Assembly: GCA_038736355.1 (NCBI GenBank)
Contig: JAVYML010000002.1
Coordinates: 310,001 to 374,000, forward strand
Length of the DNA stretch: 64,000 nt
Direction of reading: 5' to 3'
From: Candidatus Hadarchaeales archaeon
GTDB taxonomy: Archaea > Hadarchaeota > Hadarchaeia > Hadarchaeales > WYZ-LMO6
Shown in pieces: positions 32,631 through 42,043 of this stretch (position 1 is its first letter; every line of letters starts with the position of its first letter). Position numbers and translations under genes: made by a program. Below the pieces are notes generated by a model, which was given only the letters and a program-made list of their open reading frames with translations, made no database searches and had not been told where the DNA came from.

Positions 32631-33400
32631 TCCCCCCTTATCAGGGTTCCAAGGCTGCGGTCCCCTTCCAGGGCCCTTTCCAGCACCCCCCTTTTGGAGG
32701 CGTTCACGATTTGAGCTTCTATTCCCCTTTCCGCCAGCTTCAGCAATTCCATGACCTTTCCCAGCATCCCCCCCGTGACATCCCATCCGCTTGGGGTGAA
32801 GGAGGCCTTCATCTTCTCCCACTCCCTCGGTGTGATGAGTTTTATGAGTTCGGCTTTGGGGTTCCTTTTGGGGTCGTCGGTGAAGACCCCATCCACATCC
32901 ACCCCGAAGAGCACCCGTGAAGCCCCCAGTTGGAGGGCCAGCTGAACGGCCAGTCTGTCCCCCGAGAGGATGTTCACTCCCTGCTTCAGGTCTATGACGG
33001 CATCACCGTAGAGTACGGGCATGAGGCCCAGTTCCAACATCCTCTTTACGGGTCTCAGCTCCATCACCCTTACCTCTCCCCCCTCCAGCAGACAGCAGGA
33101 GGAGGGTGGGATGGGTACCGCGGGGATTCCCTCCTTCACCAACTCCTCCAGCACGCAGAGGTTCAAGCGTTCCATTGCCCTTCTCACTTCCACAAAACCC
33201 CTGAGTTGCCCGGGACTTTTCAGTCCACCCGTGAGGTCATAGCGTTTGGCCAGCGGATGGCCGAAGGATCCACCCCCATGGATCAAGATGATCTTTTCCT
33301 TCCCCTTCAGTTCCCTAGCCAATCTCCTGATAGCGGATCTCCTGATCGAGAACTCCTTTTCCTTATCGGTGATCACGCTTCCTCCTAGTTTCACCACCAC
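32627..33400 (-). CDS. Isopentenyl phosphate kinase
   Basis: About 257 residues, amino-acid-kinase fold. It phosphorylates isopentenyl phosphate to IPP in the archaeal mevalonate pathway. VVVKLGGSVITDK and IILIHGGGSFGHPLAKRY are typical, including the catalytic His of IPK after GGGSFG. VLFGVDVDGVFTDDP and ASFTPSGWDVTGGMLGKV complete the nucleotide site. The start is taken at the first GTG of a GTG triplet (33400). No ATG is available after the Memo stop, and the longer frame would overlap Memo widely. It overlaps fni by four bases. Mevalonate kinase, often located between Memo and this gene, is missing here. Confidence 0.92.
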   Translation of the reverse strand: MVVKLGGSVITDKEKEFSIRRSAIRRLARELKGKEKIILIHGGGSFGHPLAKRYDLTGGLKSPGQLRGFVEVRRAMERLNLCVLEELVKEGIPAVPIPPSSCCLLEGGEVRVMELRPVKRMLELGLMPVLYGDAVIDLKQGVNILSGDRLAVQLALQLGASRVLFGVDVDGVFTDDPKRNPKAELIKLITPREWEKMKASFTPSGWDVTGGMLGKVMELLKLAERGIEAQIVNASKRGVLERALEGDRSLGTLIRGE

Positions 33401-33411
33401 CGGACGGAGAT

Positions 33412-34251
33412 TCAGCCTGTCACGGCGAGAGAGCCGTATCCGACCACCTCCAGCATTGGACCAGCCGTGTCCCCACTTGTGGCGTACTTGAGCAGTTTTC
33501 CTTCCTTGGCCCCGAGCTCCAGACAGGCACGGAGCATGGCGGCCACGGGACCGTACCCACACATGGAGATGTCCTCCTCCTCCACCGTGCGCAGGAGTCC
33601 CTTCCAATCGAGGGCCACTATCCTCTTCAGAGCCTTTTCATCCTTCTTCCTGGCCCTCTCTTGGGGTTCGTAGTGGGTGAAATCGGTGGAAGCGATGATG
33701 ACGGCTTTTTTGTTTTTAAGAACCTTTGCCAGGGCCCCTCCCACCTCCTCACTCGTTTTCTCGTCTTGGAACATCATGCAGATGGCGACGAGCTTGAAAC
33801 TCGAACCGAAAAGGTGCTGGAGGAAGGGGAGCTGGACTTCGATGGAGTGCTCATATCTGTGGGCCAGTTCATCCAAGTCAGCCATCCCGCATTCTTCGGC
33901 AAGGGAGCGGGAAAGGGTCCTGTCCACCTCCACTTCTCCCAAGGGAGTCCTCCAGGCCCTGTGGGGGGAGAGGGAGACCCCCGAACCCATTCCCGTATGG
34001 TTGGGACCGAGAATCACTACGGTCTCGGGCTGGAAGGAAGCCAAAAAATAATATCCGTGCGCCGCCACCGGTCCCGAATACATGTATCCTGCATGGGGTG
34101 AGACCAGTCCTAGGATCTTCCCCTCCTTCTTTTGTGGGGAGGGGAGTTTTCCCGGTCCGTGGGGATGGGTGTAACACCATTCTATTTGGGAGAGAAGGGA
34201 ATCCCTTTCCCCCTCGTAGAAGGTCCCTGCCACTGCAGGGGAACGTATCAC
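33412..34251 (-). CDS. Memo-family protein (AmmeMemoRadiSam system protein B)
   Basis: A 279-residue protein of the Memo family. AVAGTFYEGERDSLLSQIE at the start, VSPHAGYMYSGPVAAHGYY, VILGPNHTGMGSGVS, EHSIEVQLPFLQHLF and STDFTHYEP mark the conserved core related to LigB dioxygenases, with metal-ligand His residues. The biochemical role is unknown; eukaryotic Memo has been linked to signalling and redox chemistry. It overlaps ribosomal protein S2 by four bases and is followed after 11 bases by IPK. The Memo/IPK neighbourhood is conserved in euryarchaea. Confidence 0.93.
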   Translation of the reverse strand: MIRSPAVAGTFYEGERDSLLSQIEWCYTHPHGPGKLPSPQKKEGKILGLVSPHAGYMYSGPVAAHGYYFLASFQPETVVILGPNHTGMGSGVSLSPHRAWRTPLGEVEVDRTLSRSLAEECGMADLDELAHRYEHSIEVQLPFLQHLFGSSFKLVAICMMFQDEKTSEEVGGALAKVLKNKKAVIIASTDFTHYEPQERARKKDEKALKRIVALDWKGLLRTVEEEDISMCGYGPVAAMLRACLELGAKEGKLLKYATSGDTAGPMLEVVGYGSLAVTG

Positions 34252-34883
34252 TGGGAGACCTCCTTCACCCTGCTTTCGAAGGCCTCGAGTGGAACGGGGA
34301 AGGGGGCATCGGGGGCCAGTTCTCCTCTCTCCCGGAGCACTTGACGGGCCAGGAGCCAGTAGATGAGGGCTAACGCCTTTTTCCCCCTGTTGTTTGTGGG
34401 GATAACCAGATCTATGTCAGCTGTTTCGTTGTCGGTGTCGCATAGACCTATTACGGGAATGCCCATCTTGGAAGCTTCGTTGAGGGGTTGGGAATCGGCT
34501 ATGGGATCGGTGACGAGGAGGAGGGAGAACTCCGAATAACCGGGATAGGAGGGATTGGTGAGCGTGCCCGGGATGAACCTTCCCACCATGGGTTTGGCCC
34601 CCACCACCTCGCAGAACTTCAGGACGGGCTGCTGTCCGTATTGTCTGGCGGAAACCACTAGGATTCGCTCGGGTTTTTCCCTGGCCAGCATCTTTGCTGC
34701 CACCCTGATTTTGGCATCGGTTTTTCTCACATCCAGGATGTAGATTCGGTCGGGACGGACCTTGTAGATATAGGGCTTCATGGAACCCGTTTTCTGTCTG
34801 GTTCCTATGTGGACTCCACAGGCTAGGTAAGTGTCCTGATCCACTAGGAGTTCGCCTCCGGTTTGTTCGATGAACTCGCTCAT
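34248..34883 (-). CDS. rps2: 30S ribosomal protein S2
   Basis: A 211-residue archaeal S2. LACGVHIGTRQKTGSMKPYIYKVRPDRIYILDV, GRFIPGTLTNP and LLVTDPIADSQPLNEASKMGIPVIGLCDTDNETADIDLVIPTNNRGKKALALIYWLLARQVL-type blocks are diagnostic. The ATG at 34883 lies about 25 nt from a GCTTTTAACC element at the end of enolase, which suggests an internal promoter. A GGGGAAAG ribosome site is also present. It stands in the conserved eno-rps2-Memo order. Confidence 0.97.
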   Translation of the reverse strand: MSEFIEQTGGELLVDQDTYLACGVHIGTRQKTGSMKPYIYKVRPDRIYILDVRKTDAKIRVAAKMLAREKPERILVVSARQYGQQPVLKFCEVVGAKPMVGRFIPGTLTNPSYPGYSEFSLLLVTDPIADSQPLNEASKMGIPVIGLCDTDNETADIDLVIPTNNRGKKALALIYWLLARQVLRERGELAPDAPFPVPLEAFESRVKEVSQ

Positions 34884-34905
34884 CTTTCCCCTTTGTGGAT
34901 TTTGG

Positions 34906-34914
34906 GTTAAAAGC
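34906..34914 (-). promoter_or_regulatory. Probable internal promoter (TATA) for rps2
   Basis: The minus strand reads GCTTTTAACC, overlapping the end of enolase and centred about 26 nt from the S2 ATG. Confidence 0.4.
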
Positions 34915-36152
34915 TATCTTCCGGTGAGCCCTATCTTGGCCAGTTTTCCCCCTATCTCCTCCTGCAAGCGGATGAGCTCGTTGAGCTTGGAAATTCTCTC
35001 CCCTCCCACGGCTCCAGTCTTGATGAGAGGACAACCCTTTCCCACCGCCAAGTGGGCGATGGTTTCATCGGTGGTTTCTCCCGACCGGTGGGAGACCACG
35101 GGAACCAGCTTCTTTTCCTGCACCAGCTCTATGGCTTCCAAGGTCTCGCTGAGGGTACCTACCTGGTTGGGTTTGATGAGGACGGCATTCATCGCTTTCT
35201 TTTCTATACCCTTCTCTATCCTCTCTACGTTGGTGGCGAAGAGGTCGTCCCCGCATACCAGGCACTTCTTTCCCACCTTCCGCAGGAGGGTGGAGAAACC
35301 TTGGAAGTCTTCTTCACAGAGGGGATCTTCCAGATAGAGGAGGTCGTAGTTTTCCACCAGTTCGATGGCAAATTCCATCTGTTCTTCCTTCGTCAGCTTT
35401 CTCCCCTCCTTGGGATAAACATACCTTTCTTCCTTGGGATCGTAAAGATAGCCCGCTGCCATGTCTACACCCATCCTCATCTTCACCCCCGTCTCCCCTT
35501 CCACCTCCTCACAGGCTTCCCTCACCACGTTTAGGGATTCCTCGCTTCCCCAGGGAGAAATCCAAGCCCCCTCGTCGCCTTTTCCACCCACGAACCTTCC
35601 CTTTTTCTTCAGGAGCTCCCCTACCTTCCTATGGACCCTTGCGTTGGTGAAGGCGGCTTCCTGAAAACTTCTCGCCCCAACGGGGATCACCAGGAGTTCC
35701 TGCAGGTCCAGTCTTCCACCCTCCGCGTGCGCCCCCCCTCCCAACACGTTTCCCAAGGGGAGGGGAAGGGTGGTTTTCTTTCCCAGGAGGAGATGGAGGG
35801 AAAGACCCTTGGCCGATGCCTCGGCCTTCGCCACGGCGAAGGAAAGGGCAACCGCCAGGTTCCCCCCTATCCTCGAAAAGTTGTTGGTACCGTCCACCTC
35901 TCTGAGGAAGGCGTCAACCTTCCTGAAGTCAAGTTCCATGCCCACTAGCTTGGGAGAGAGCTCCTTCTTCAAGAGGGAAAGGGAGGCATCCACCCCTCCC
36001 GATGGGAAAGCCACGGCCTCGTATTTTCCCCTGCTCTTTCCACTTGGGGCGGAACCCCTCCCAACTCCTCCTCCCCCCTTAACCTCCACCTCCACTGTCA
36101 GGTCCCCCCTGCTGTCGAGGATTTTTCTTCCCTTTACCTCCTCTATCCTCAT
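34914..36152 (-). CDS. eno: Enolase
   Basis: A 412-residue glycolytic/gluconeogenic enzyme that converts 2-phosphoglycerate to phosphoenolpyruvate. ILDSRGDLTVEVEV, NVLGGGAHAEGG, GKGDEGAW, metal-ligand regions MGVDMAAG, YLEDPL and CGDDLF, then LIKPNQVGT and the signature VSHRSGETTD with the catalytic Lys and His are all in order. The ATG overlaps the DHH nuclease stop by four bases. RNA polymerase subunits N and K, which often precede eno in archaea, are not adjacent here. Typical length. Confidence 0.96.
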   Translation of the reverse strand: MRIEEVKGRKILDSRGDLTVEVEVKGGGGVGRGSAPSGKSRGKYEAVAFPSGGVDASLSLLKKELSPKLVGMELDFRKVDAFLREVDGTNNFSRIGGNLAVALSFAVAKAEASAKGLSLHLLLGKKTTLPLPLGNVLGGGAHAEGGRLDLQELLVIPVGARSFQEAAFTNARVHRKVGELLKKKGRFVGGKGDEGAWISPWGSEESLNVVREACEEVEGETGVKMRMGVDMAAGYLYDPKEERYVYPKEGRKLTKEEQMEFAIELVENYDLLYLEDPLCEEDFQGFSTLLRKVGKKCLVCGDDLFATNVERIEKGIEKKAMNAVLIKPNQVGTLSETLEAIELVQEKKLVPVVSHRSGETTDETIAHLAVGKGCPLIKTGAVGGERISKLNELIRLQEEIGGKLAKIGLTGR

Positions 36153-37549
36153 GGTTCCTTCCTCCCCGTTTGGATGGGCTGGGGAAGGCAGCGTTCCACT
36201 TCCCTTATGAAGTCCTCCACCCTATCCTTCGGAATATAGGCTGCACCGGAAACATCGTGTCCACCGCCCACCCCTCCCACCGCCTTCGCCGCCTCGTTCA
36301 TCACCCTCCCTATGTTGATCCCCAGGGAGGTTAGATGGAAGGTGGCTCTCCCGGAAACCTTCACCTCCCCCTCATCCGTTTCTGCCAATCCTATGAGGGG
36401 TCGATCCCCTTCCACCAGTCTGGATTCCAAGGCGAGGGAGAGCATCTCCCCCATTTCGGAGGAGGGAATTTCCCTCCCCACCTTTACGTATCTAGCTTTT
36501 GGCGAAATCGAGAAGTTGGGGAGGTTCCTGGAGAACCAATTCATGTTCTCCAGCATCCTTCGCTGGTATCCCTGGAGCAGGAGCAGGCATTCCTTCTTGG
36601 CCTCCTCGTCCCCAAGGTTGGCGGCAAAACCTATTTCCGGTCTCTTGTAGGTGTCGCTCGCATCCAGGGCCACTGCCCATTTCCTGAGGTTGGGAAGGGA
36701 TCGGTCCTTGAGGTAGTAAACGGCTCCCCAGAGCAACCCCCTCATTTCCTCTCCCAATCTTTCCACCAAGGCCTCACACAACCTCCTCTCCCCTTCCTCC
36801 CCCAATTCTTCCAGAGTGGAGGAGAGGGGAAGTCCCAGCTTCTCCGGTATTTCCACCGAAACCCTGGAATTTCCGGAGATCCCTGGAAGGTAGGGACGGA
36901 TGGAAATCCTCAGACATTCCGGAGTGGGCACGTCCTCCCTGTCCAAGAGTTTCATCCCTTCCTTCCTCTCCACCACTCCCTCCTCCAAAGCCCTGCGGAG
37001 GAGGAGGGCGTTGATTCCCGTGAAACCCTCTTGGAGTTCCTGTCTGTCTCCGAGTGCACCCACCAAAGCCAACCAAACCCCCTTTCTCAGTCTCCTCTCC
37101 ATCTTCTCCACCACACTGTAAACCACGGAGGAGGCGCAGGCTTCCTTAGCCCCGTTCAATCCCATCAGATGGGGATTGAGGCAGATCAGGCGGGAATCCT
37201 GTGGGGGTTGTCCTGGATGGTGGTCCAAGATGAGGACCTCGTGTCCCCTGCTCGTTACCGCCCTTTCCAGGGTAGGGATTTCCCTACTCCCCTGATCGAG
37301 GAAGACGAAAAACCTCTTCTCTTCACTTTTTCCCAGTTCCACCATTTCTTTGGAGCCATAGGGGCGGGTGAACTTTATCCTGAAGGGAAGGTCGTGCAGG
37401 TAGAGGTACATGGCGAAAAGGCTGGAGGCGGAAATTCCGTCAGCATCCGCATGCGTGAAGATATCGATGGGTTTACCCTCCAGTTTTTCCCTGAGAAGGG
37501 AAGCAACTTCGCCGGCTTTTTTCTCGAAGGCAGCAATCTCCTCCTTCAA
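36149..37549 (-). CDS. DHH-family phosphoesterase (archaeal RecJ-like/GAN type)
   Basis: A 466-residue DHH/DHHA1 protein. Catalytic motifs are FTHADADGISASS (DxD), FLDQGS, LDHHPGQP (DHH) and GALGDRQE, followed by a DHHA1 domain with VGGVGGGHDVSGAAYIP. Archaeal RecJ-like proteins include the GINS-associated nuclease GAN and a DHH protein encoded beside S15. This one sits directly after rps15, which supports the RecJ-like nuclease call. A TTG start at 37549 follows GAGGTG. A second DHH paralogue with similar layout is encoded at 58007-59389. Which one binds GINS is unknown. Confidence 0.88.
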   Translation of the reverse strand: MKEEIAAFEKKAGEVASLLREKLEGKPIDIFTHADADGISASSLFAMYLYLHDLPFRIKFTRPYGSKEMVELGKSEEKRFFVFLDQGSREIPTLERAVTSRGHEVLILDHHPGQPPQDSRLICLNPHLMGLNGAKEACASSVVYSVVEKMERRLRKGVWLALVGALGDRQELQEGFTGINALLLRRALEEGVVERKEGMKLLDREDVPTPECLRISIRPYLPGISGNSRVSVEIPEKLGLPLSSTLEELGEEGERRLCEALVERLGEEMRGLLWGAVYYLKDRSLPNLRKWAVALDASDTYKRPEIGFAANLGDEEAKKECLLLLQGYQRRMLENMNWFSRNLPNFSISPKARYVKVGREIPSSEMGEMLSLALESRLVEGDRPLIGLAETDEGEVKVSGRATFHLTSLGINIGRVMNEAAKAVGGVGGGHDVSGAAYIPKDRVEDFIREVERCLPQPIQTGRKEP

Positions 37550-37558
37550 GGGCTCACC

Positions 37559-37936
37559 TCATCTGACGAGTAAAGCGGCCTTTTCCCTTTCGTATTTCCA
37601 ATCCTTCGGAAGCTTTCCTATCCTCACGTAGTAACGGGATAGTTTCCTTATCCTCTGTTCCGTGATTTCCAACGAACGACGCGTAACCTTATCCTTTCGG
37701 TTTTTCTCCAAGTGTTTCTGCATGCGGAGGGCCCTTCTTATGAGGTTGGCGAGGTCCTCCGGTAGGGGGAACTTTATTCCCCTCTCCTCCAGGATTTGGG
37801 TGATGCTCTTACCCGTGGCTTTCTTGACGGAACCTATCCCGTGCAAGTCCCTCAGGATGAGCCCTATCCTGCTGGGGGGATGCCCTTCCTTGGCCAGCTT
37901 CACCACGAGTTCCTCTATTTCTCTCCCTTCCATCAT
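37559..37936 (-). CDS. rps15: 30S ribosomal protein S15, lacking the usual basic N-terminal tail
   Basis: A 125-residue S15. EIEELVVKLAKEGHPPSRIGLILRDLHGIGSVK and ALRMQKHLEKNRKDKVTRRSLEITEQRIRKLSRYYVRIGKLP-type blocks identify it. Archaeal S15 normally begins with a basic MARxHxRRKGKSxS segment of about 20-25 residues. Here the protein starts at MMEGREIEELVV. An in-frame stop (TAA) lies six codons upstream, so the tail cannot be recovered by a longer start. A GGTGG ribosome site precedes the ATG. It lies between HAM1 and the RecJ-like gene, a conserved neighbourhood. Confidence 0.93.
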   Translation of the reverse strand: MMEGREIEELVVKLAKEGHPPSRIGLILRDLHGIGSVKKATGKSITQILEERGIKFPLPEDLANLIRRALRMQKHLEKNRKDKVTRRSLEITEQRIRKLSRYYVRIGKLPKDWKYEREKAALLVR

Positions 37937-37944
37937 CCCACCAG

Positions 37945-38511
37945 TTATTCCTCCTTATGAAGAAGATACCACCTAAAGAACCCTTCTATGGCCTTTCCCC
38001 TATGGGAAAGACGGTTCTTCTCCTCCACGGACATCTCGGCGAAGGTTCTCCCATCCCCCTCGTCGGGAATGAAGATGGGATCGAAGCCGAAACCACCCGT
38101 TCCTCTCTCCTCGGTCGAGATCCTCCCCTCTGCCCTTCCCTCGAAGGTGAGGGGCTTCCCATCCCTTCCACAGTATCCCACGCACGAGCGGAAAACCGCT
38201 TTTCTGTCCTCCACCCCCTGCATGAGCTTCAACACCCCCCTGTTCCCGATGGTGAGGAAGACGTATTTGGAGTAGGGACCGGGGAAACCCCTAAGGGAAG
38301 AGATGAAGAGTCCCGAGTCCTCCACGAAGCAAGGGGCCTTCAGGATCCCGAAGGCCTGTTGTACTCCCACCTTGGCTATATCGGAGAGGTCGTCGGCCTG
38401 GATTTCCAGATAGGGAATTCTGCTGTGCTTGATCTCTATTCCGAACTTGGAGGCCAGAGCACTCACTTCCCTAAACTTTCCCTCATTTCCCGTCACGAAG
38501 AAGAGTACCAC
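37945..38511 (-). CDS. XTP/dITP pyrophosphatase (HAM1/RdgB)
   Basis: A 188-residue house-cleaning enzyme that removes deaminated purine nucleoside triphosphates. FVTGNEGKFREV at the N-terminus binds the triphosphate. ADDLSDIAKVGVQQAF, FVEDSGLFISSLRGFPGPYSKY-type blocks and GTGGFGFDPIFIPDEGDGRTFAEMS are diagnostic. The GTG start at 38511 lies inside the Bud32 gene (29-nt overlap), as often seen in archaeal kae1-bud32-ham1 runs. Full length. Confidence 0.95.
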   Translation of the reverse strand: MVLFFVTGNEGKFREVSALASKFGIEIKHSRIPYLEIQADDLSDIAKVGVQQAFGILKAPCFVEDSGLFISSLRGFPGPYSKYVFLTIGNRGVLKLMQGVEDRKAVFRSCVGYCGRDGKPLTFEGRAEGRISTEERGTGGFGFDPIFIPDEGDGRTFAEMSVEEKNRLSHRGKAIEGFFRWYLLHKEE

Positions 38512-39160
38512 GTTCTTCCCTCCCCACGTATCTTCCCCTTTTGGCTATTTCTTCCGCCCTCTCGAGTATTTCCTTCCCCCCTTTCCCGAACTCCTTGAGA
38601 TAGGCTGAGCAGATTTCCCTGTAGGCCTCCTCGGCCAGGCCGAAGTGCACGCTCTGGAGGGCCCTCCTGAGCAGGTGGAGGTCAACCCCCCTGGCCTCCA
38701 GGGAGGAGGTGTATTCTCCCAGTCCAAAATCCACCAGGTAGAGCTCCCCCTTTTCGGTGAGCAGGAGGTTGGAGGTGGTGAGGTCACCGTGGACCATCCC
38801 CCCCTTGTGGAGACGGGCGAGGTATCTCCCTATCTTCCTGTAAATCTCCTTCCTCTTCCCCTCCTCCAGTCCCTCCAGAACCTCCTTCAGCGGCCTTCCC
38901 TCCACGTATTCCATCACCACCTTCATGTTTTTCCTGTCGACTTCGTAGACGGGTGGGGTGGGAACGCCTACCCTCTTGGAATCGAAAAGGAGTTTGGCCT
39001 CCAACGAAGTCCTGGTTTCGCGGAGGGAAAGGTCCAGTTCCTTCACCCTATAGGGCTTGGGTATCCTGTGCTTCACCACCACCTTTCCCTCCCCGAAGGG
39101 ATGGAGGATCCGGAAGTCCTCCAAGTGCAGTTCGGCTTCCGCCCCCCTCTTCAGCAGCAT
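38483..39160 (-). CDS. KEOPS kinase/ATPase Bud32
   Basis: A 225-residue minimal protein kinase-like ATPase of the KEOPS complex, which makes t6A on tRNAs. KRGAEAELHLED forms the glycine-poor P-loop region, VVKHRIPKPYR holds the ATP-binding Lys, MVHGDLTTSNLLL is the catalytic loop and YLVDFGLGEY is the DFG motif. In several archaea Bud32 is fused to Kae1. Here they are separate but adjacent: Kae1 ends 36 nt upstream. HAM1 overlaps its 3' end. Confidence 0.95.
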   Translation of the reverse strand: MLLKRGAEAELHLEDFRILHPFGEGKVVVKHRIPKPYRVKELDLSLRETRTSLEAKLLFDSKRVGVPTPPVYEVDRKNMKVVMEYVEGRPLKEVLEGLEEGKRKEIYRKIGRYLARLHKGGMVHGDLTTSNLLLTEKGELYLVDFGLGEYTSSLEARGVDLHLLRRALQSVHFGLAEEAYREICSAYLKEFGKGGKEILERAEEIAKRGRYVGREERGTLLRDGK

Positions 39161-39196
39161 GTGAATCTTAAGGAGTGAGTGGTTGCAGTTTTAATC

Positions 39197-40225
<1,029 letters not shown>

Positions 40226-40232
40226 TCAATCG

Positions 40233-41084
40233 ATGGTGATTTTCGACAGAAAGGCAGAACCCCACACCCCCTCCCTCCTCCGCGAATTGGCCGAGAAGGC
40301 CAGGATCATCCGGAGGGATTCCCTGATCATGACCACGGAGGCCGGTTCCGGTCATCCGGGTGGTTCCCTTTCCTGTGCCGACATCCTTTCCGTCCTCTAC
40401 TTCCACCATCTCCGCTACGATCCTTCGAATCCAAGGTGGGAGGGAAGGGACAGGTTCATCCTCTCCAAGGGCCATGCCTGTCCTGCCCTTTATTCAGCCC
40501 TTTCCTTGGCGGGTTTTTTTCCCAGGGAATGGTTGCGCACCCTCCGGAAGTTCGGAAGTCCCTTACAGGGTCATCCGGACTCCACCTCTACCCCCGGTGT
40601 GGAAGCCTCGACGGGTTCGCTGGGTCAGGGTCTTTCGATAGGATGTGGCATGGCCCTGGCCGCAAGACTGGACGGGAGGGATTACAGGGTTTACGTTTTG
40701 ATGGGAGATGGGGAGATGGACGAGGGACAGGTCTGGGAAGCAGCCATGTTCGCCGCCCACCAGCGTCTGGACAACCTGGTGGGGATAGTGGACAGGAACA
40801 GGATTCAGCTGGACGGTTTCACGGAGGAAATAGTGGGGCTGGAACCCTTAGCGGAGAAGTGGAGGTCCTTCGGGTGGAACGTGCTCGAGGTCGACGGACA
40901 CGACCTCCTCCAAGTGGCGGAGGCTTTGGATGAGGCTGAGAGGATAAAGGGAAAACCCACGCTGATCCTCGCGAGGACGGTGAAGGGGAAGGGGGTTTCC
41001 TTCATGGAGAATCAGGTGAAGTACCACGGTACTCCCCTCACGAGGGAAGAACTGGAAAGGGCTCTCAAGGAGCTGGAAGGATGA
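40233..41084 (+). CDS. Transketolase, N-terminal subunit
   Basis: A 283-residue thiamine-diphosphate-binding half of transketolase. MTTEAGSGHPGGSLSCADIL and LSKGHACPALYSAL are typical, ASTGSLGQGLSIGCGMALA follows, and the ThDP/metal motif is GDGEMDEGQVWEAAMFAAHQRLDNLVGIVDRN (GDGE...N). It acts with the C-terminal half encoded next, overlapping by four bases, to exchange two-carbon units between sugar phosphates. Ribulose-phosphate epimerase completes the small operon. Split transketolases are usual in archaea that have the enzyme. Probable leaderless start at 40233. Confidence 0.95.
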   Translation: MVIFDRKAEPHTPSLLRELAEKARIIRRDSLIMTTEAGSGHPGGSLSCADILSVLYFHHLRYDPSNPRWEGRDRFILSKGHACPALYSALSLAGFFPREWLRTLRKFGSPLQGHPDSTSTPGVEASTGSLGQGLSIGCGMALAARLDGRDYRVYVLMGDGEMDEGQVWEAAMFAAHQRLDNLVGIVDRNRIQLDGFTEEIVGLEPLAEKWRSFGWNVLEVDGHDLLQVAEALDEAERIKGKPTLILARTVKGKGVSFMENQVKYHGTPLTREELERALKELEG

Positions 41085-42043
41085 GGCCTTCAGCCTCCAT
41101 GAGGGAGACCTACGGAAGGACGCTGGCGGAACTCGGTGAGGAACATCCTGAAATCGTGGTGCTGGACGCCGACCTTTCCACCTCCACCCACACCTCCCTC
41201 TTCGCCAGGAAGTTCCCCGAGAGGTTCTTCAACGTGGGTGTGGCCGAGGCAAACCTCATGGGCGTGGCAGCGGGCCTGGCCTCCTGCGGGAAGCTTCCCT
41301 TCGTGAGTACCTTCTCGGTTTTCGCCACGGAGAAGGGCCTGAGCCAGTTCAAGCAGTCCATTGCCTATCCCAACCTCAACGTGAAGGTGGTGGTTACCCA
41401 CGGGGGGCTCTCGGTGGGGGAGGACGGGGCCTCCCACTTCTGCCTGTGGGATTTAGCGGTCATGCGCTCCCTCCCCCGCACCACGGTGATCGTGCCAGCC
41501 GATGCGGTGGAGACGGAGGAAGCGGTGAGGGCCCTCGTGGACCACAGGGGTCCCGCCTTCCTCAGGCTACCGAGGGCCAAGACGGGACTGGTATATGGGG
41601 AAGGATACACTTACAGGGGGGAGAAGCTGGAGTTCAGGATAGGGGAAAGCGTGGTTTTGGAAGAGGGGGAGGATGCAACCGTTTTGGCCATAGGTCCTCT
41701 GGTGGTGGAGGCGCTGGAGGCCTCCGAAGCCCTCAGGAAGGAGGGGTTGAGGGTGGGTGTGATAGATGTCCATACCCTCAAACCCCTGGATGAAAGGACC
41801 ATCCTGAGGGAGGCTTCGAGGACGGGTTGCCTCGTGACGGCCGAGGACCACAGCATCATAGGGGGATTGGGTGGGGCGGTGGCGGAGTTGCTGGCAGAGA
41901 GAAGGCCCACCCCCATGAAGAGGGTGGGTGTGAGGGATGAGTTCGGAAAATCCGGTCCCTGGAGGGAGCTCTACGAGGCCTATGGTCTCACCTCCCGTCA
42001 CATCCAGCAGGCGGTGAGGGAGGTGAGGGAGATGGTGAGATGA
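41081..42043 (+). CDS. Transketolase, C-terminal subunit
   Basis: A 320-residue half carrying the pyrimidine-binding and C-terminal domains. DADLSTSTHTSLFARKFPERFFNVGVAEANLMGVAAGLA includes the catalytic Glu, FVSTFSVFATEKGL follows, and VVTHGGLSVGEDGASHFCLWDLAVMRSLP-type and EDHSIIGGLGGAVAELLAE blocks follow. It overlaps the N-terminal subunit by four bases and the epimerase by four bases, so all three are co-translated. The homologous layout also occurs in DXP synthase, but the split, length and epimerase neighbour favour transketolase. Confidence 0.94.
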   Translation: MRPSASMRETYGRTLAELGEEHPEIVVLDADLSTSTHTSLFARKFPERFFNVGVAEANLMGVAAGLASCGKLPFVSTFSVFATEKGLSQFKQSIAYPNLNVKVVVTHGGLSVGEDGASHFCLWDLAVMRSLPRTTVIVPADAVETEEAVRALVDHRGPAFLRLPRAKTGLVYGEGYTYRGEKLEFRIGESVVLEEGEDATVLAIGPLVVEALEASEALRKEGLRVGVIDVHTLKPLDERTILREASRTGCLVTAEDHSIIGGLGGAVAELLAERRPTPMKRVGVRDEFGKSGPWRELYEAYGLTSRHIQQAVREVREMVR

